From the NCBI RefSeq assembly GCF_008728515.1, contig NC_044984.1, positions 96,767,181 through 96,831,180 on the forward strand: DNA of 64,000 bases, given 5' to 3'. The stretch comes from Papio anubis. Its lineage: Eukaryota; Chordata; Mammalia; Primates; Cercopithecidae. A program made the translations under genes and the position numbers. Each line of letters begins with the position of its first letter. Positions within the stretch are counted from its first letter, which is position 1. Shown here one piece after another: positions 1-11,229 of this stretch. The notes under the pieces are model-generated. The model ran no database searches, had not been told where the DNA came from, and was given only the letters and a program-made list of their open reading frames with translations.

Positions 1-472
1 AGCTGGCTAATAGATATTTCTATGTAGCAGAATATTGTCTAAGATTTCCTTTATTACACTTACTACCTAATGGTGAGGTAAGGGAAGAAGTCATAGCTTC
101 CATTTCTCTTTTATCATATTACCAAATATTGAGTTGATGGATATTTACCAAAAAATCTGACAGTTGTATAGGGCCAACTTGGTTTATTACGTCAATTTGC
201 AATATCAGTAAGTACCTACTAAGTTTGGGGCACTGTAACATGATAAGATCCTTGTCTACAGAGAGCTTTTAGGTGGATTTAAAAATGCAGTGTTACCATT
301 TCTATTTATAATGTGTGAAAACAAAGTGGATGCCAGATCACACACAAGCCAGCAGAGAATGGTCTTGTTTACAATACTGGAATTGTGGTCAAGGTGAATA
401 CACAGTCCTTTACTCTCTTATCAGAGAGCAAAGGTTTAAAGAGAAACCAACAAAAGTGTCCAGGTACTTTTT

Positions 473-763
473 TTTTTTTTTTTTTTTTTCTTGAGACAGG
501 GTCTCACCTAGGCTGGAGTATAGTGGCACGATCACAGCTTACTGCAGCCTTGATCTCCTGGGCTCAAGCAATCCTCCCACCTTAGGCTTCCGAGTAGCTG
601 GGACTACAGGCACGCCGCCATACCCGGCTATTTTAATTTTTTTGTAGAGACCAGATCTCACCATGCTGTCCAGGCTGGTCTTGCACTCCTGGGCTCAAGT
701 GATCTTCTCACTTTTGGCCTCCTAAAGTTCTTGGATTACAGGCCTCAAACTCCATATCCAGCC
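473..763 (-). mobile_element. AluJ-like SINE, antisense
   Basis: A full-length old Alu lies on the minus strand: a leading T-run (the A tail), then both antisense Alu arms. The wording of the left arm (TTGATCTCCTGGGCTCAAGC) is typical of AluJ. It is flanked by a perfect 14-bp target-site duplication, TCCAGGTACTTTTT, at 459-472 and 764-777, so both ends are defined. Confidence 0.95.
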
Positions 764-777
764 TCCAGGTACTTTTT

Positions 778-1724
778 AACTGTAGTGAGTATGTGGCATT
801 TTGATGTAATGACTCTGAAATATTGCCCCTGAATTCTTGGAAACTTATTCTTTGTAGAGGTTGGGTGTGGTCTATGTCCTTTTCCCTTAAATCTGGGTTT
901 TTACTACTTGACCAATAGTACATGGCAGAAGTGTTGCTGTGGCAGTCTCTTAAGATACAGGTCTGGAAACTGGCACTTGATCTGGTAAGATCCAGAACTA
1001 TATCCCAAGAAACTGGCTATTTCCACTTCCTATCTCTTGGGATATTTGCTGTTAGAACCTAGCCTCTATGCTGTGAGGAAGCCTAGGCCACCTCATGGAG
1101 AGGAACCAATAGGCAGCATCAACTTACCATTCATGAAAGTAAGCCATCTTGGAGGTGGGTCATCCAACCCCAGTTAGGCCACATGGAGCAGAGATAAGCT
1201 GTCTCTGCTGAGACCTGCCTAAATTGCAAATTCTTAAATAATTATTGCTGTTTAAATTACAAAGTTTTCGGGTGGCTTGATATACTGCAATAGAAACCTG
1301 GACACCTACTAATCTATTCGTGAGAAGAGACTATCAGATGCTTCTCAGTACCATTTTTCCTGTTAGCTGGTGAATCATTCCTTTGGAGACAGTCTATAGA
1401 TTTCTCTTGTGTTTACTCCCTCTTGGGGACTTCCCCACTTGTACCTGGTTCCTATTTGGCAGGAATCTGTAGCAGACAAATCCCAAGCTGAAGCAGGGAT
1501 TGGGGCTGAGCTTCTTTGACCAGTGGAAGTTTGCACAGCTTAACAAAGAGGTAATTTCTGCAGGGGTGCTTTTGGTAAGTGAGATGCCCATATGTTGGAT
1601 TGCATAATTCTTTTTTCTTTCCAGTTGGGGATCATCAGGTCATCTGACTGCTGATTCTTCAGGTATGGACTTCTCTTCCAGCTCTGTGAATCTGTAGAGT
1701 CTGAGATGAGACTCTAGAGACAAA
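778..1724. other. Stretch without recognised gene or repeat
   Basis: I see no supported exon, RNA gene or clear repeat here. Short open frames at 1394-1591 (minus) lack any family signature. Confidence 0.5.
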
Positions 1725-2078
1725 AATTGTTGCTGTGTCACCAACTGTGTGAGCTCAAACAAGCCATTTGACATTACTAGGAACATAATGGGATTAAGAT
1801 ACTTAGAAGCCCTACACATTGAACATATGATGTTATGACCCCAGATATAATGAAAGCAAACACAACAAAATTCTGATTTTTACCAAGGTGACTACTTGAT
1901 GCTTTTCTTGAATTACCAAATGTCAAATTTGTTAATTTTTCTTCTTTTGGTGTTCCTAATTAGTTTACCTAGTGAATAACCATTGTCTAGGCCTCAATTC
2001 CTTCATCCATAAAGTAGATAAGTAGATAGTTTGATCTGTTCAAGTTCTTTTGTATCTAAACTTTGATTCTGCAATCAC
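1725..2078 (+). repeat. MIR SINE, interrupted
   Basis: Two pieces of a sense MIR are visible: the 'gctgtgtcacc...gagctcaaacaagcc' core near 1731-1770 and the 'ctaggcctcaattccttcatcc' segment near 1988-2010, with its tail running to about 2078. The roughly 210 bp between them do not look like MIR and may be an unrecognised insertion. Divergence is high. Confidence 0.6.
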
Positions 2079-2123
2079 TTTTATTCCCTTTCCTTTGTTT
2101 GGTATGTTTTTTTTTCCTCTTTG

Positions 2124-2929
2124 CTATAGCTTTATTGAGGTATAATTGACAAGCAATAAACTGAAAGATCTAAAGTGTACAATCTGAGAATTTTTGACAT
2201 ACTTATACACCCATGACCATTACCATAATCAAAACAGTAAACATATCCATCATCTCCACAAATTTCCTTGTGTTCTTCCCTTTGCCTTTTCTCACCCCAG
2301 CTTCTAGGCAACTATTGAGCTGCTGTGTTCCCTATAGATTAGTTTGTACTTTCCAGAATTTTATATAAATGGAATTCTAGAGTATGTGTTCTTTTTTGTC
2401 TGACTTCTTTCACTCAGCATAATTGATTTGAGATACAGACATGTTGTTTCATGTACCAGTAGTTCATGTTTTTAAGTTGCTGAGCAGTATTTCATTATAT
2501 GGATATACCACAATCTGTTTTTCCATTTACCTGCTGATGGACATGTGGGTTGCTTGCAGTTTGGGGCTATTAGGGATAAAGCTACTGAAGCTACTGTGAA
2601 CATTCACATATAAATACTTATATAGACACATGATTTTATTTTTCTTGGGTAAACAAATACCTATGAGTGGAATGGTTGGATCATATGGTAATTACATGTT
2701 TAATTTTTTAAGACATGGCCACACTTTTCAAAAGTCATGGAACCACTTTACTCTCTGACTGGTAGTCTGTGAGAATTCTGGTTTCTCCATATTCTCACCA
2801 ACATTTTGTATGGTCAGTTTTTAAAGTTTAGAAATTCTAATAAGCATGTAGTATTATCTCGTTGTGTCTTAAATGTACATTTTTGTAGTAACTAATGGTG
2901 TTAAAAAATCTTTTCGTCTGCTTATTGGC
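2124..2929 (-). mobile_element. L1M LINE 3' end, antisense (first part)
   Basis: Reads as the reverse complement of an old mammalian L1 3' region: TTTATTGAGGTATAATTGAC at 2131-2150, then the long 'ATATAAATGGAATTC', 'CACTCAGCATAATTGA' and 'GATGGACATGTGGGTTG' landmarks. The element continues at 3310 after an LTR insertion. No open frame survives. Confidence 0.9.
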
Positions 2930-3309
2930 TGATATGGTTTGGCTCTGTATCCCCACTGAAATTTCATCTCGAATTGTAATCTCCATGTATTGGGGGAGGG
3001 GCCTGGTGTGAAGTGATTGAATCATGGCAGTAGACTTCCCCCTTGCTGTTCTTGTGATAGTGAGTTCTCATGAGATATGATGGTTTAAAAATGTGTGGCA
3101 GTTCCCCCTCACTCACTCTCTCCTGCTTCACCATGGGAAGGTGTGCCTTGCTTCCCCTTCACCTTCTACCATGATTGTAAGTTTCCTGAGGCCTCCCAGT
3201 TATGTTTCCTGTTAAGCCCATGGAACTGTGAGTCAATTAAACTTATTTTCTTGATAAATTACCCAGTATCCAGTAGTTCTTTATAGCAGTGTGAAAATGA
3301 ACTAATATA
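2930..3309 (+). mobile_element. MaLR solo LTR (THE1/MST type), nested in L1M
   Basis: Begins TGATATGGTTTGGCTC and ends CTAATATA, the usual MaLR LTR termini with the terminal CA changed to TA. About 380 bp. Flanking 5-mers TTGGC (2925-2929) and TTTGC (3310-3314) look like a target duplication with one change. It splits the older antisense L1. Exact subfamily (THE1 or MST) is uncertain. Confidence 0.88.
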
Positions 3310-3490
3310 TTTGCCATCTGTATATCTTTTTTGGTGAAATGTCTGTCCAAATATTTTTTCTAGTTCTTAAAAATTATTACTGATTTTTGAGAGTTTAAAA
3401 AAATATATTCTGCATAAAAGTTCTTTATTAGATACATAATTTCAAATATTTTCTGGCAGTCTGATTTATATTTTAATTCTATTAATATTT
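3310..3490 (-). mobile_element. L1M LINE, antisense (second part)
   Basis: Resumes the L1 interrupted at 2929: 'TTTGCCATCTGTATATC', 'GGTGAAATGTCTGTCC' and 'AGTTCTTTATTAGATAC' follow in the order expected for an antisense L1. The far boundary fades near 3490. Confidence 0.85.
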
Positions 3491-4740
3491 GGTATGTTCT
3501 TAAAGAGGAAAAAATCTTAACATGTGAAATATTTTACACACTTAAGTTCAAAGAGCAGCATAGGTGGATCTGGGAAGAAAAAGATATTAGCAAACCATTC
3601 AATGGTTTGTCATTGAATGCCTTTGTGTAAGATTTTCTTTAGTTAGCTTTTATTAAGTGACTTTTGTGTATAAATTATTGCAGTATAAGCAAACATTGTA
3701 GTAAGTAATGTTTAGGCTTGAATTCTGGGCTTTATGCACATTTTTCAGAACAGCCACCAATTTAGAGACTCATGGTTTCTCTCAGTATTATGCCTGGTCT
3801 ACAAAGAGTCTAAGCTAAAACACTCATGTGTGATATTTATATATCCCACATCATCATACACTGGTCTATTTCTATGTCTATATATGTACGTACAACTTGC
3901 AAAAAATCCAACTTATATTCATATTCAACTTATGCCTTTGGTCAAATATAACCATCGGGCAAATTGTTGTGACCTCACAGGTATGATAAACTAAATATGA
4001 AATATGTATTACAAAGCTTGTGCACTTTACTTCATAGTAGAAACATGGATCTGCCTTCAGGTACTTGTGTAGACAATTATTTATAAAGCAAGATAGATTA
4101 TAACCAGTGAGGCCACACTGACAGCATGTGGAAAAACAGTTCACAACAATGCGAGGAGAGAGAGAAAATACAGACCCCCAAAACTAGAATGCAAAGAAGT
4201 CTGGATATATTTTGTATTTGTATAGAAAGCCTTTTATGTATGAATTTCCCAGAGGATATGGAGTCATGAGATTGGTAATAATTTATCTCAGAAATGGTTG
4301 GAATAAATTATAAGTTCTTAAAGGGAATAAGGTTTTGAAGAATGTATAATTAACTCCTTGATAATATAATTTATATTATGATAGGATCAGAGGCTATGCA
4401 CAGTATAAAACTTGCCAAAGAAGGGAGTGAGACTGCTGAATGAAGCTCAAGTAGAGAGTTTATCTTGAAAATTCTTCTGCTTTAAATATTCTGAATATGA
4501 AATAGAAGGATATGGTTAATTGTCAGTGGCAGAGAAAGAAACAGGTGTTGAATGCACCTCTGTATTGTACCGGTAAAAGAGAAATTTCCAACCAATCAAT
4601 TATTAAACCTCCTAATATTAAGAATTTGTATCTAACATTTGAAAATTTTGATCTAGAAATTTAAGAACAGGTAGCATTTCCTTCATCATCCCTGTTATTT
4701 CCTCTCTTAGTGCTTATATGTGCAAACTCCAGAAACAGTC
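3491..4740. other. AT-rich stretch, nothing recognised
   Basis: No supported coding region or repeat. Short overlapping frames on both strands around 3734-4144 have no recognisable protein content. Confidence 0.5.
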
Positions 4741-4938
4741 TAGATTGGGTTTGAGTTTCAACATTATCAGTGGGTTGGCTTCCATAAACCCAAGTTTTCT
4801 AACCTGCAGAATGGAACTAAAATCCCCACCTGAAGTGGTGGTGGTGAGGATTATAGGAGATGCAGGGTAAAGGGCTTAGTAGAGTACCTGCCCCAGGTGT
4901 TTAAATACTTAGTAAATATAAAATATTACATTTACTAT
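4741..4938 (+). repeat. MIR SINE
   Basis: Sense MIR: 'aacctgcagaatggaact', then 'gaggattataggagatgcag' and the 3' part 'gggcttagtagagtacctg ... acttagtaaatat'. Moderately diverged. Confidence 0.75.
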
Positions 4939-6265
4939 TATTGTTTATTCTAGGGAGAAATTTGAAGGACAAGCAGCATTGAAAAATTCAAGCAAAAACA
5001 TCAGCAGTCAATATCCCATAATTTGAAATTAAGGATTAAAATTAGGTGTTATTTTCATCTCTTTTTGTTTCTCTGATTTTAATAAAAAAGCTGTGGAAGC
5101 CCCCAGAAATAACTGCCAGCTTTTGGAGGGTGTCTCTGGATGTTTTGTGTGTTCCATCTGGGTTGCAACCATTATTCTACCTACTTGACAGACGATGAGG
5201 TCATGGAGGCCAAGTGTTCTTCACGACGACACCCAGGTCAAAGGCATAGTTAAAGTACATCCCAGGTCACATAACTCATTCTCTGTTCAAGAATCTTTCC
5301 TAATCCCTGGTGCCATTTGGGAACTGTTTCAAAGGCATTCCAACCTCAGAATCATGCCAGTGCAGTGGTTATCAATTATTTTGTTGATCCTTTAGCAAAT
5401 CCTCAAACTGATTTTTCTGCCCTCCTGAGACACAAATCACAAAGCTGACCTTAACTGCTTTGGCATCCCCCTCCAGTCCCAAGGCACACAAAAAAGCAGC
5501 GCAGGGCCTGGTGATTTATTGTTTTCCCACGCAGGTCACACTCGAGCCCAGACAGATAGAGAAGATCTGTCTTTAACGAGAGAAATGCACCATTACTTTG
5601 TCATAAATTCAACTTAATGGTAATTTTAGTAGGGCAGCTTGCCCAGGGTTTGTAGAAACACAAATCAAAAATCCCAAATTCCACGCATATCCTCCTAGAA
5701 ACTCTTTTGGCAACTCCATTCCATTTGCTTTTTAAGGAAATCAATTTCCTTAGTTATGGTCCCTAGTTGCTTAGGGTGGATTTGCACAGAGTCTAGAATC
5801 ACTGTGGCAGCAGAGAGGGGAGTGGGTGGCATGCTGCTTGAACTATTTTTGCCAAGCATTCGGCCTTGACTTCAGTTGTCAAGGAGGCACAAGTGAGCTG
5901 ACACACAGATTCGGTAGACAGTCCCGCAAAAGTAGCATGTAGTGAAAATGTTCAGATGACTCTGTCTAAGGAAAGGTTTCATTTTTTTCAAATTCTCCTG
6001 TCCTTGACTGATTCCAAGCTGACAAATACCAGTCATTACAAATCTCAGGTCACAGAACAAGCTCTGAATCCTCACAGAATTGACTTAGTCCAAGTTGGCA
6101 TAGAAGTATCTATGGGATATATTCAGACACAAGGCTACCAGACACCCCTCCACACTCTTAGAAGTAGACTCGAACATACCATCTTGTATGCATGCCATAT
6201 CGTGTGCTCACTATGATCATAGCAACTAGAAGACCTTATTTCCTTAATTACTCATATGTGTTCCC
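4939..6265. other. Unique stretch, no gene seen
   Basis: No recognised repeat. The part around 5450-5850 has more even base composition than its surroundings and could be a conserved noncoding block, but this is only an impression. Frames at 5195-5395 and 5956-6216 have no domain I recognise. Confidence 0.45.
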
Positions 6266-6400
6266 TTATAGCACACTGTATGCTCCCAGGTGTAGGGCAA
6301 TGCCATACCTGAGTTTGTTTCTCCAGTTTTTAACCCAGTGCCTGACATATGACAGATGCACAGTTAGCATTGGTTGAAGGAACAGAAGTATGAGTGAATA
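6266..6400 (+). repeat. L2 LINE 3' end fragment
   Basis: The 'cccagtgcctgacatatgac' phrase and following 'ttggttgaaggaacagaag...gagtgaata' match the shared L2/MIR 3' terminus in sense orientation. Short and diverged. Confidence 0.6.
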
Positions 6401-6463
6401 AAGTTCATGCCTTTCCAGTGAAGTCTGACTTTTAAGCCAGGGAACCTGGGAAATGGCCATTCT

Positions 6464-6510
6464 TCCTCTTCTTCTTCTTCTTCTTCTTCTTTTTTTTTTT
6501 TTTTTTTTTA
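6464..6510. repeat. (CTT)n microsatellite followed by T-run
   Basis: Roughly nine CTT/TTC units (with CCT variants at the left) followed by about 20 T residues. A polypyrimidine tract, likely length-variable. Confidence 0.95.
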
Positions 6511-7015
6511 GGATGATATACGTGGCCAGGTGAAGACAGTAGAGAGAAAACAGAACTGAAAGTAACTGTCTCCCATAGGTAGGGTAATTTGTACTTTATT
6601 TATTTAAACCAAAATTTACAGAATGCCAATACAGTCAAAGCATAGTGTCAGGGACTGAAGAACATTCAACTAGGAATCAAAGAACTCAAGATCTCTTACT
6701 CTTTAGATCTAAGATTCAATGTATAATGCTACCATAAATTACTTTATTCTTAATAGCATTACTCTATGCAGAGAAAATACATGACATTCTAGCTCTCCTT
6801 CTCTAATTTGGTTTTGCAGATGGGTCTACCTATAACCTTCCCCTCAGGGGTAGAGAGGAGTTTAGCTGGCAGTTTATTTCTCTTTCTACTCACACACCTA
6901 GCATATGGGAAGGCTGGGATTAGAGCCAAAGGAGAAGCCTGGAACACCCAGGTAATGGCATGGTTGGATCCTTATAATTCTCTGTCAAAGAGTGATGAAG
7001 AGACTTAAAGGCAAT
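6511..7015. other. Unique stretch, no gene seen
   Basis: I see no supported exon or repeat. The 66-codon frame at 6808-7008 has no recognisable content. Confidence 0.45.
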
Positions 7016-7197
7016 GAGTGGCTCTCCAGCTTGAGTGGGCATCAGAATCACCTGGAAGGCTTCTTAAGACACATTATTGCTGAGCCCCTGCCCCTAGAGT
7101 TCCTGAGTCAGTAGGTTTAGATTCAGATTCCAGAAATTGCATTTCTAGGAAGTCCCCAAGCAATGCAAATGCTATTGGTTTAGGACCAGCTGAACTA
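7016..7197 (+). mobile_element. hAT-Charlie nonautonomous element (MER5-like)
   Basis: Starts with a decayed CAGTGGTTCTC-type terminus (gagtggctctc) and contains 'gcatcagaatcacctgg', 'gcttcttaagacacat', 'ttcctgagtcagtaggt' and 'aaattgcatttctagg', in the order of MER5-family elements. The right terminus is decayed. Confidence 0.85.
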
Positions 7198-8429
7198 AGG
7201 TAACCCCTGATACTTACCTCCCACCAAATCAAATTCTCTCATTCCCTCGTATAATGCCACAGGGTGATTCCATTTGTATGGTTTTGTTCAGGTAGCCTTG
7301 GTCTCAAATAAAAGAATCAGTTGGATTTACTTATTTCGTAGCTGTTTTCCACTTATTTGGGGCAAAATTTTTTATGCCAGATATCTTCATTTGTGGTTTA
7401 ACCTGTATTTATAGGCTACCTCTCTTGTCATTAGTTGGAAATAAAAACAATTACAGTATCAATGAAAGCAACCTGCAAAAGTATTGTTAACATAGGGATG
7501 CATACACATAAACTGTTTATTCATGCCATTGGGCTTGTGTGGATAACTGTATAAAATGATGAATTTAACATTAGCCTTTGAATTCTTTCTTCTTTCCCTC
7601 GTCTTCTCTGACTAGGAGAATAATTGTCGCTTCAGTCTAAATGGAGAGATATTAGCCAGGTCTTTCTGTCTTCCAGATAGGTCCTGTAGCCCAGCCAAGC
7701 TATCTGGATTTCTGATTAGACAGTTTTTTATAAAGAGAAAAAATGTATTTTCTCAAGAATTATTTTTAGTTATTTTCCCTCTCGTGATGAAAGGCTTATC
7801 TAAATAGCCCAAGCTTCATTCAATATTCTTCCCCACTCTTTGTTGTCACCCAGCCTTCCCTGACCTCACTCACCCTCAGACAGCCAGGGATTTAAAAATA
7901 TGTTGGAAGATTTTAATGGTCTCTGCAGAGTAGAATTACATTCTTCTGTGTAACATTTGGACACCAAGCAGAGAGATAGCACAGTCTGTCTAGCTCTTTT
8001 GTAATTATTTCATGGTATTGTTTTAATTGTGGCATGGCTTAATCACTGGCTGTGCACAGATTATGCCACATACTTAAAATAATTATGGGGATTTGATAAG
8101 ATAATGCTGTGAATTCATTTAATGCTTCTTTTCCAATAGACTCCACACTCTTGAAAGGAGAGAGAGCAAAGAAGGACAGCCAATCAATGCCAGCATTGGT
8201 CATTTTCTATACCTTGTGAGGACTGACCAGGATAATATATGTACATTCTTTTATTTTGGTCATCTTCCACCTGCCCAAGGAGGCATTTTATCCAGTACTC
8301 AAAGATCCTGAGGCTAGTGTGATATCCTGTTAATATCACTTTACTGGCTAACACTTAATATAGGTTCACAACTAGTAACCTAGCCAGGCCTGTATGGACA
8401 CATTTGTTTTAAATCCAATGGTTTGTTTT
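7198..8429. other. Unique stretch, no gene seen
   Basis: About 1.2 kb without a repeat I recognise and without a usable open frame. AT-rich. Confidence 0.45.
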
Positions 8430-8434
8430 GTAAC

Positions 8435-8984
8435 TGTATTAGCCAGGGTTTTCTAAAGGGACAGAACTAATAGGATAGGTTAGTATATGAAAGGGAGTTT
8501 ATTAAGGAGTATTGACTCACATGAGCATAAGGTGAGGTCCCACAATAGGCTGTCTGCAAGCTGAGGAGCCAGGAAGCCATTCCAAGTCCCAAAACTTTAG
8601 AAGTAGGGAAGCTGATAGTGCAGCCTTCAGTCTGTGGCCAAAGGCCCAAGAGCCCTGGCAAATCACTGATGTAAGTCCAAGAGTCCAAAAGCTGAAGAAC
8701 TTGGGAGTCTGATGTTCGAGGGCAGGAAGGATCCAGCACAGGGGAAAGATGGAGGCCAGAAGACTCAGCCAGTCTAGTCCTTCCACATTCCTCTCTCTGC
8801 TTTTATCCTAGCCATGCTGGCAGCTGATTAGATGGTGCCCACCCAGATTGAGGGTGGGTCTGCCTTTCTTAGTCCACTGACTCAAATGTTAATCTCTTTT
8901 GGCAACACCCTCACAGACACACCCAGAAACAATACTTCACATTTTTCAATCCAATCAAGTTGACACTCAATATTAACCATCACA
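8435..8984 (-). mobile_element. MLT2A-type ERVL solo LTR, antisense
   Basis: A complete ERVL-class LTR in reverse: it begins TGTATTAGCCAGGG and ends ATTAACCATCACA, the complement of the MLT2 start. A perfect 5-bp target duplication, GTAAC, lies at 8430-8434 and 8985-8989, so this 550-bp unit is a clean solo LTR. Its internal wording is closely related to the sense copy at 20143-20585. Confidence 0.95.
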
Positions 8985-9068
8985 GTAACTGATGACTGCT
9001 ATCTTCATTAGCAGTTCTTTAGCTTCAGAAGAGTGTAATCTGGTTATAAATCTTTGTTAGAGCTACTT

Positions 9069-9617
9069 TGTTGGTTAATTTTATGTGTCAACTTGACTGG
9101 CCTAAGCAATGCCCAGATAGCTGGTAGAACATTTGTCCTGGGTGTGCCTGTGAGGGTATTTCTGGAAGATACTAGCATTTGAATCAGCAGACTGAGAAAA
9201 GAAGATGCACTCTCGCCAGTGTGGGTGAGCATCATCTAATCCATTGAGAGCCAAAGAGAACAAAAAGGTGGGGCAAGGGTGAATTTACTCTCTTTTCTTG
9301 AGCTGGGATGTCCATCTCCTCCTGCCCTTGGGCCTTAGAGTTCTTGTTTTTTGGGCTTTTGGACTTCAAGACTTACAACAATGCCCCCACTCACCACAAT
9401 GTTCTCAGGTTTATGGCCTTGGACTTAGAGTTATACCATCAGTTCTTCTGATCTCAGGCCTTCATGCTTGGATTGACTTCTGCCACTGGCTTTCCGGGGT
9501 CTCCCACTTGTAGATGGCGTATCATGGGACTTCTTAGCCTCTGTAATTTCATGAGCCAATGCCTGCAATACATATCCTATCTGTCTATGTATGTATGTAT
9601 GTATGTATCTATCTATC

Positions 9618-9660
<43 letters not shown>

Positions 9661-9735
9661 ATCTATCTATCTATCTATCTGTCATCTATCTATCTTCTAT
9701 TGGTTCTATTTCTCAGGAGAACTCTGGCTAATAAA
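9069..9735 (+). mobile_element. MLT2-type ERVL LTR, sense, with internal microsatellite
   Basis: Starts 'tgttggttaattttatgtg tcaacttgactgg' and ends 'attggttctatttctcagg ... ggctaataaaa', the sense reading of an MLT2 LTR. It is only 84 bp from the antisense MLT2A at 8435-8984. The tetranucleotide array at 9587-9694 expanded near its 3' end, making the LTR longer than usual. I could not find a convincing target duplication. Confidence 0.88.
9587..9694. repeat. Compound tetranucleotide STR (GTAT)n(CTAT)n
   Basis: About five GTAT units lead into a long run of CTAT units, interrupted by 'cat' phase shifts near 9617-9619 and 9660-9662 and by a 'gtc' interruption near 9681. It sits inside the MLT2 LTR. 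A GATA-class tandem repeat, expected to be polymorphic. Confidence 0.97.
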
Positions 9736-9775
9736 ACTATCATGCAATTTATATGGTTTATTGAATACTGATTTA

Positions 9776-10715
9776 ATCATTCATTCAACAAATATTTATC
9801 TTGTGCCTGCTGTGTGCCAAGTGATGTTCCAAACTCTAGCAGTGAACAAGCTAAGCAAAATTCCTACTTTGTGGCACTGATGTTTGAGAAGTAGGGGAGA
9901 CAGACAGTAAACAAACAACAAAATAACAATTTCAGATATGATTAGTCCTATGAGTAACATAAAGCAGGGCTGGGGAATAGAGAGTGGCAAGAGTGTGGAA
10001 ATTTTAGATAGAAGATAGCATTTGAACCAGAGTCCTGGTGATGAGAAGGAATCAGACTTGTGAAGGTTTGGGGGAAGGGAATTTTAGGCAAAAGGGAGGC
10101 AAAGTGTAAGGGGCTGAGTCCATGGTAAGCTCAGTGGTTCTGCGAACAGTGAACAGTGCAGAGGGACTGGAGTAGAGCAAGTAAGCAGTAGGGTTGTTGG
10201 AAGAGGAGGAGGCTGAGGCCAGGTCAGAGGGCTGTGCCCACATGGCAATAAGGTTAGATTTTTATGTAATGGAATGTCTTAGAGGGTTTACATTGCCTAA
10301 GGCTGATATTTTTGAAAGATCATTTTGGTTGAGGAGATAAGATTTATAGGCAAGAATGAAAGTAGAAAGGGTCATTTAGGAAGCTATTGTACTGGCCCAG
10401 TTATCCTCGGCTTGGATTAGGATGGGAGTGGTAGAGAGGTTAGAAATATTTTGGAGCTAGAACCCACAAGAGTTTCTAATAGATCGGGTCTGGGGATTAA
10501 AGGAATGAATGGAATCAAAACTGATTCCTAGATTTCTGGCTTAAGCAACTGGGGAATGGTGGAACCATTAACTGAGACGGGGAAGACTACAGCATACAAA
10601 ATTTTGTTTAGATTTGTTGAGTTTGAGATAAGTATTACACATCCAAGTGGGAGTTTAGTAGACAGTTGAAAATATAAATCTAGAGTTCAGGGACTAGGTC
10701 AGAGTTGGAGATCTA
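9776..10715 (-). mobile_element. L2 LINE, antisense, 3' UTR plus end of ORF2
   Basis: Opens with the complement of the L2 3' terminus (TTCATTCAACAAATATTTAT), continues through the complement of the L2 3' UTR (GTGAACAAGC, GACAGACAGTAAACAAAC, AATAGAGAGTGGC, 'gatgagaaggaatcagac') and then the complement of the reverse-transcriptase ORF ('agttgagtttgagataagt', 'acacatccaagtgggag'). No frame remains open. At roughly 940 bp it is the longest continuous L2 here. Confidence 0.85.
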
Positions 10716-11224
10716 TGTGTAGGAGTCCTTACTGTATACATGTAGTATTTATTACCTAAGCTACATCTTGGCTGAGTGAGGAGATGAGGTGATGCAAACA
10801 AAGTATACATCATTGCCCTGCCCTACTGGAGTATATACTTGTAAAATCTTATCTTTTTAAAATGATGTACTTAATGAATAATAGGAGGAAACGTAGAGTA
10901 GGATTTGAATACAGTATGTTTTTGTTCATTTGTTATTTAATAGCAAATAACCCAAAATTTAGATATTTAAATAAGAATTATCTTTCAAGGTAGCCTCTTG
11001 GGAGAGCTAGCCAATTGGCCCAACACTTTCTTAGAGCTTTCTTGGAGTGATTGGAATTCTCTTTTAGATTTGGTCATGCCACACAAGAAAGTTAGCCTTC
11101 TTTTTCATAAAATTATATCTCATTTTTTATTAAAAAATAGGACTTGCTTGAAAGTTCACCTGTTATTGGACTTGTGATGACTAGAAAAATTAAAAAAAAT
11201 ATGTCACCAGAGGAATATGACTTG
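10716..11224. other. Unique stretch, no gene seen
   Basis: No recognised repeat or exon between the L2 and the THE1 provirus. Confidence 0.45.
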
Positions 11225-11229
11225 GTACC

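Noticed and set aside
9587..9694. Regular repeats that might suggest a CRISPR-like array
   Set aside because: Simple tetranucleotide units without spacers, in a mammalian LTR.
9464..9880. 138-codon frame with Tyr-Leu-Ser-Ile repeats
   Set aside because: Produced by reading through the CTAT microsatellite, which has no stop in that frame.
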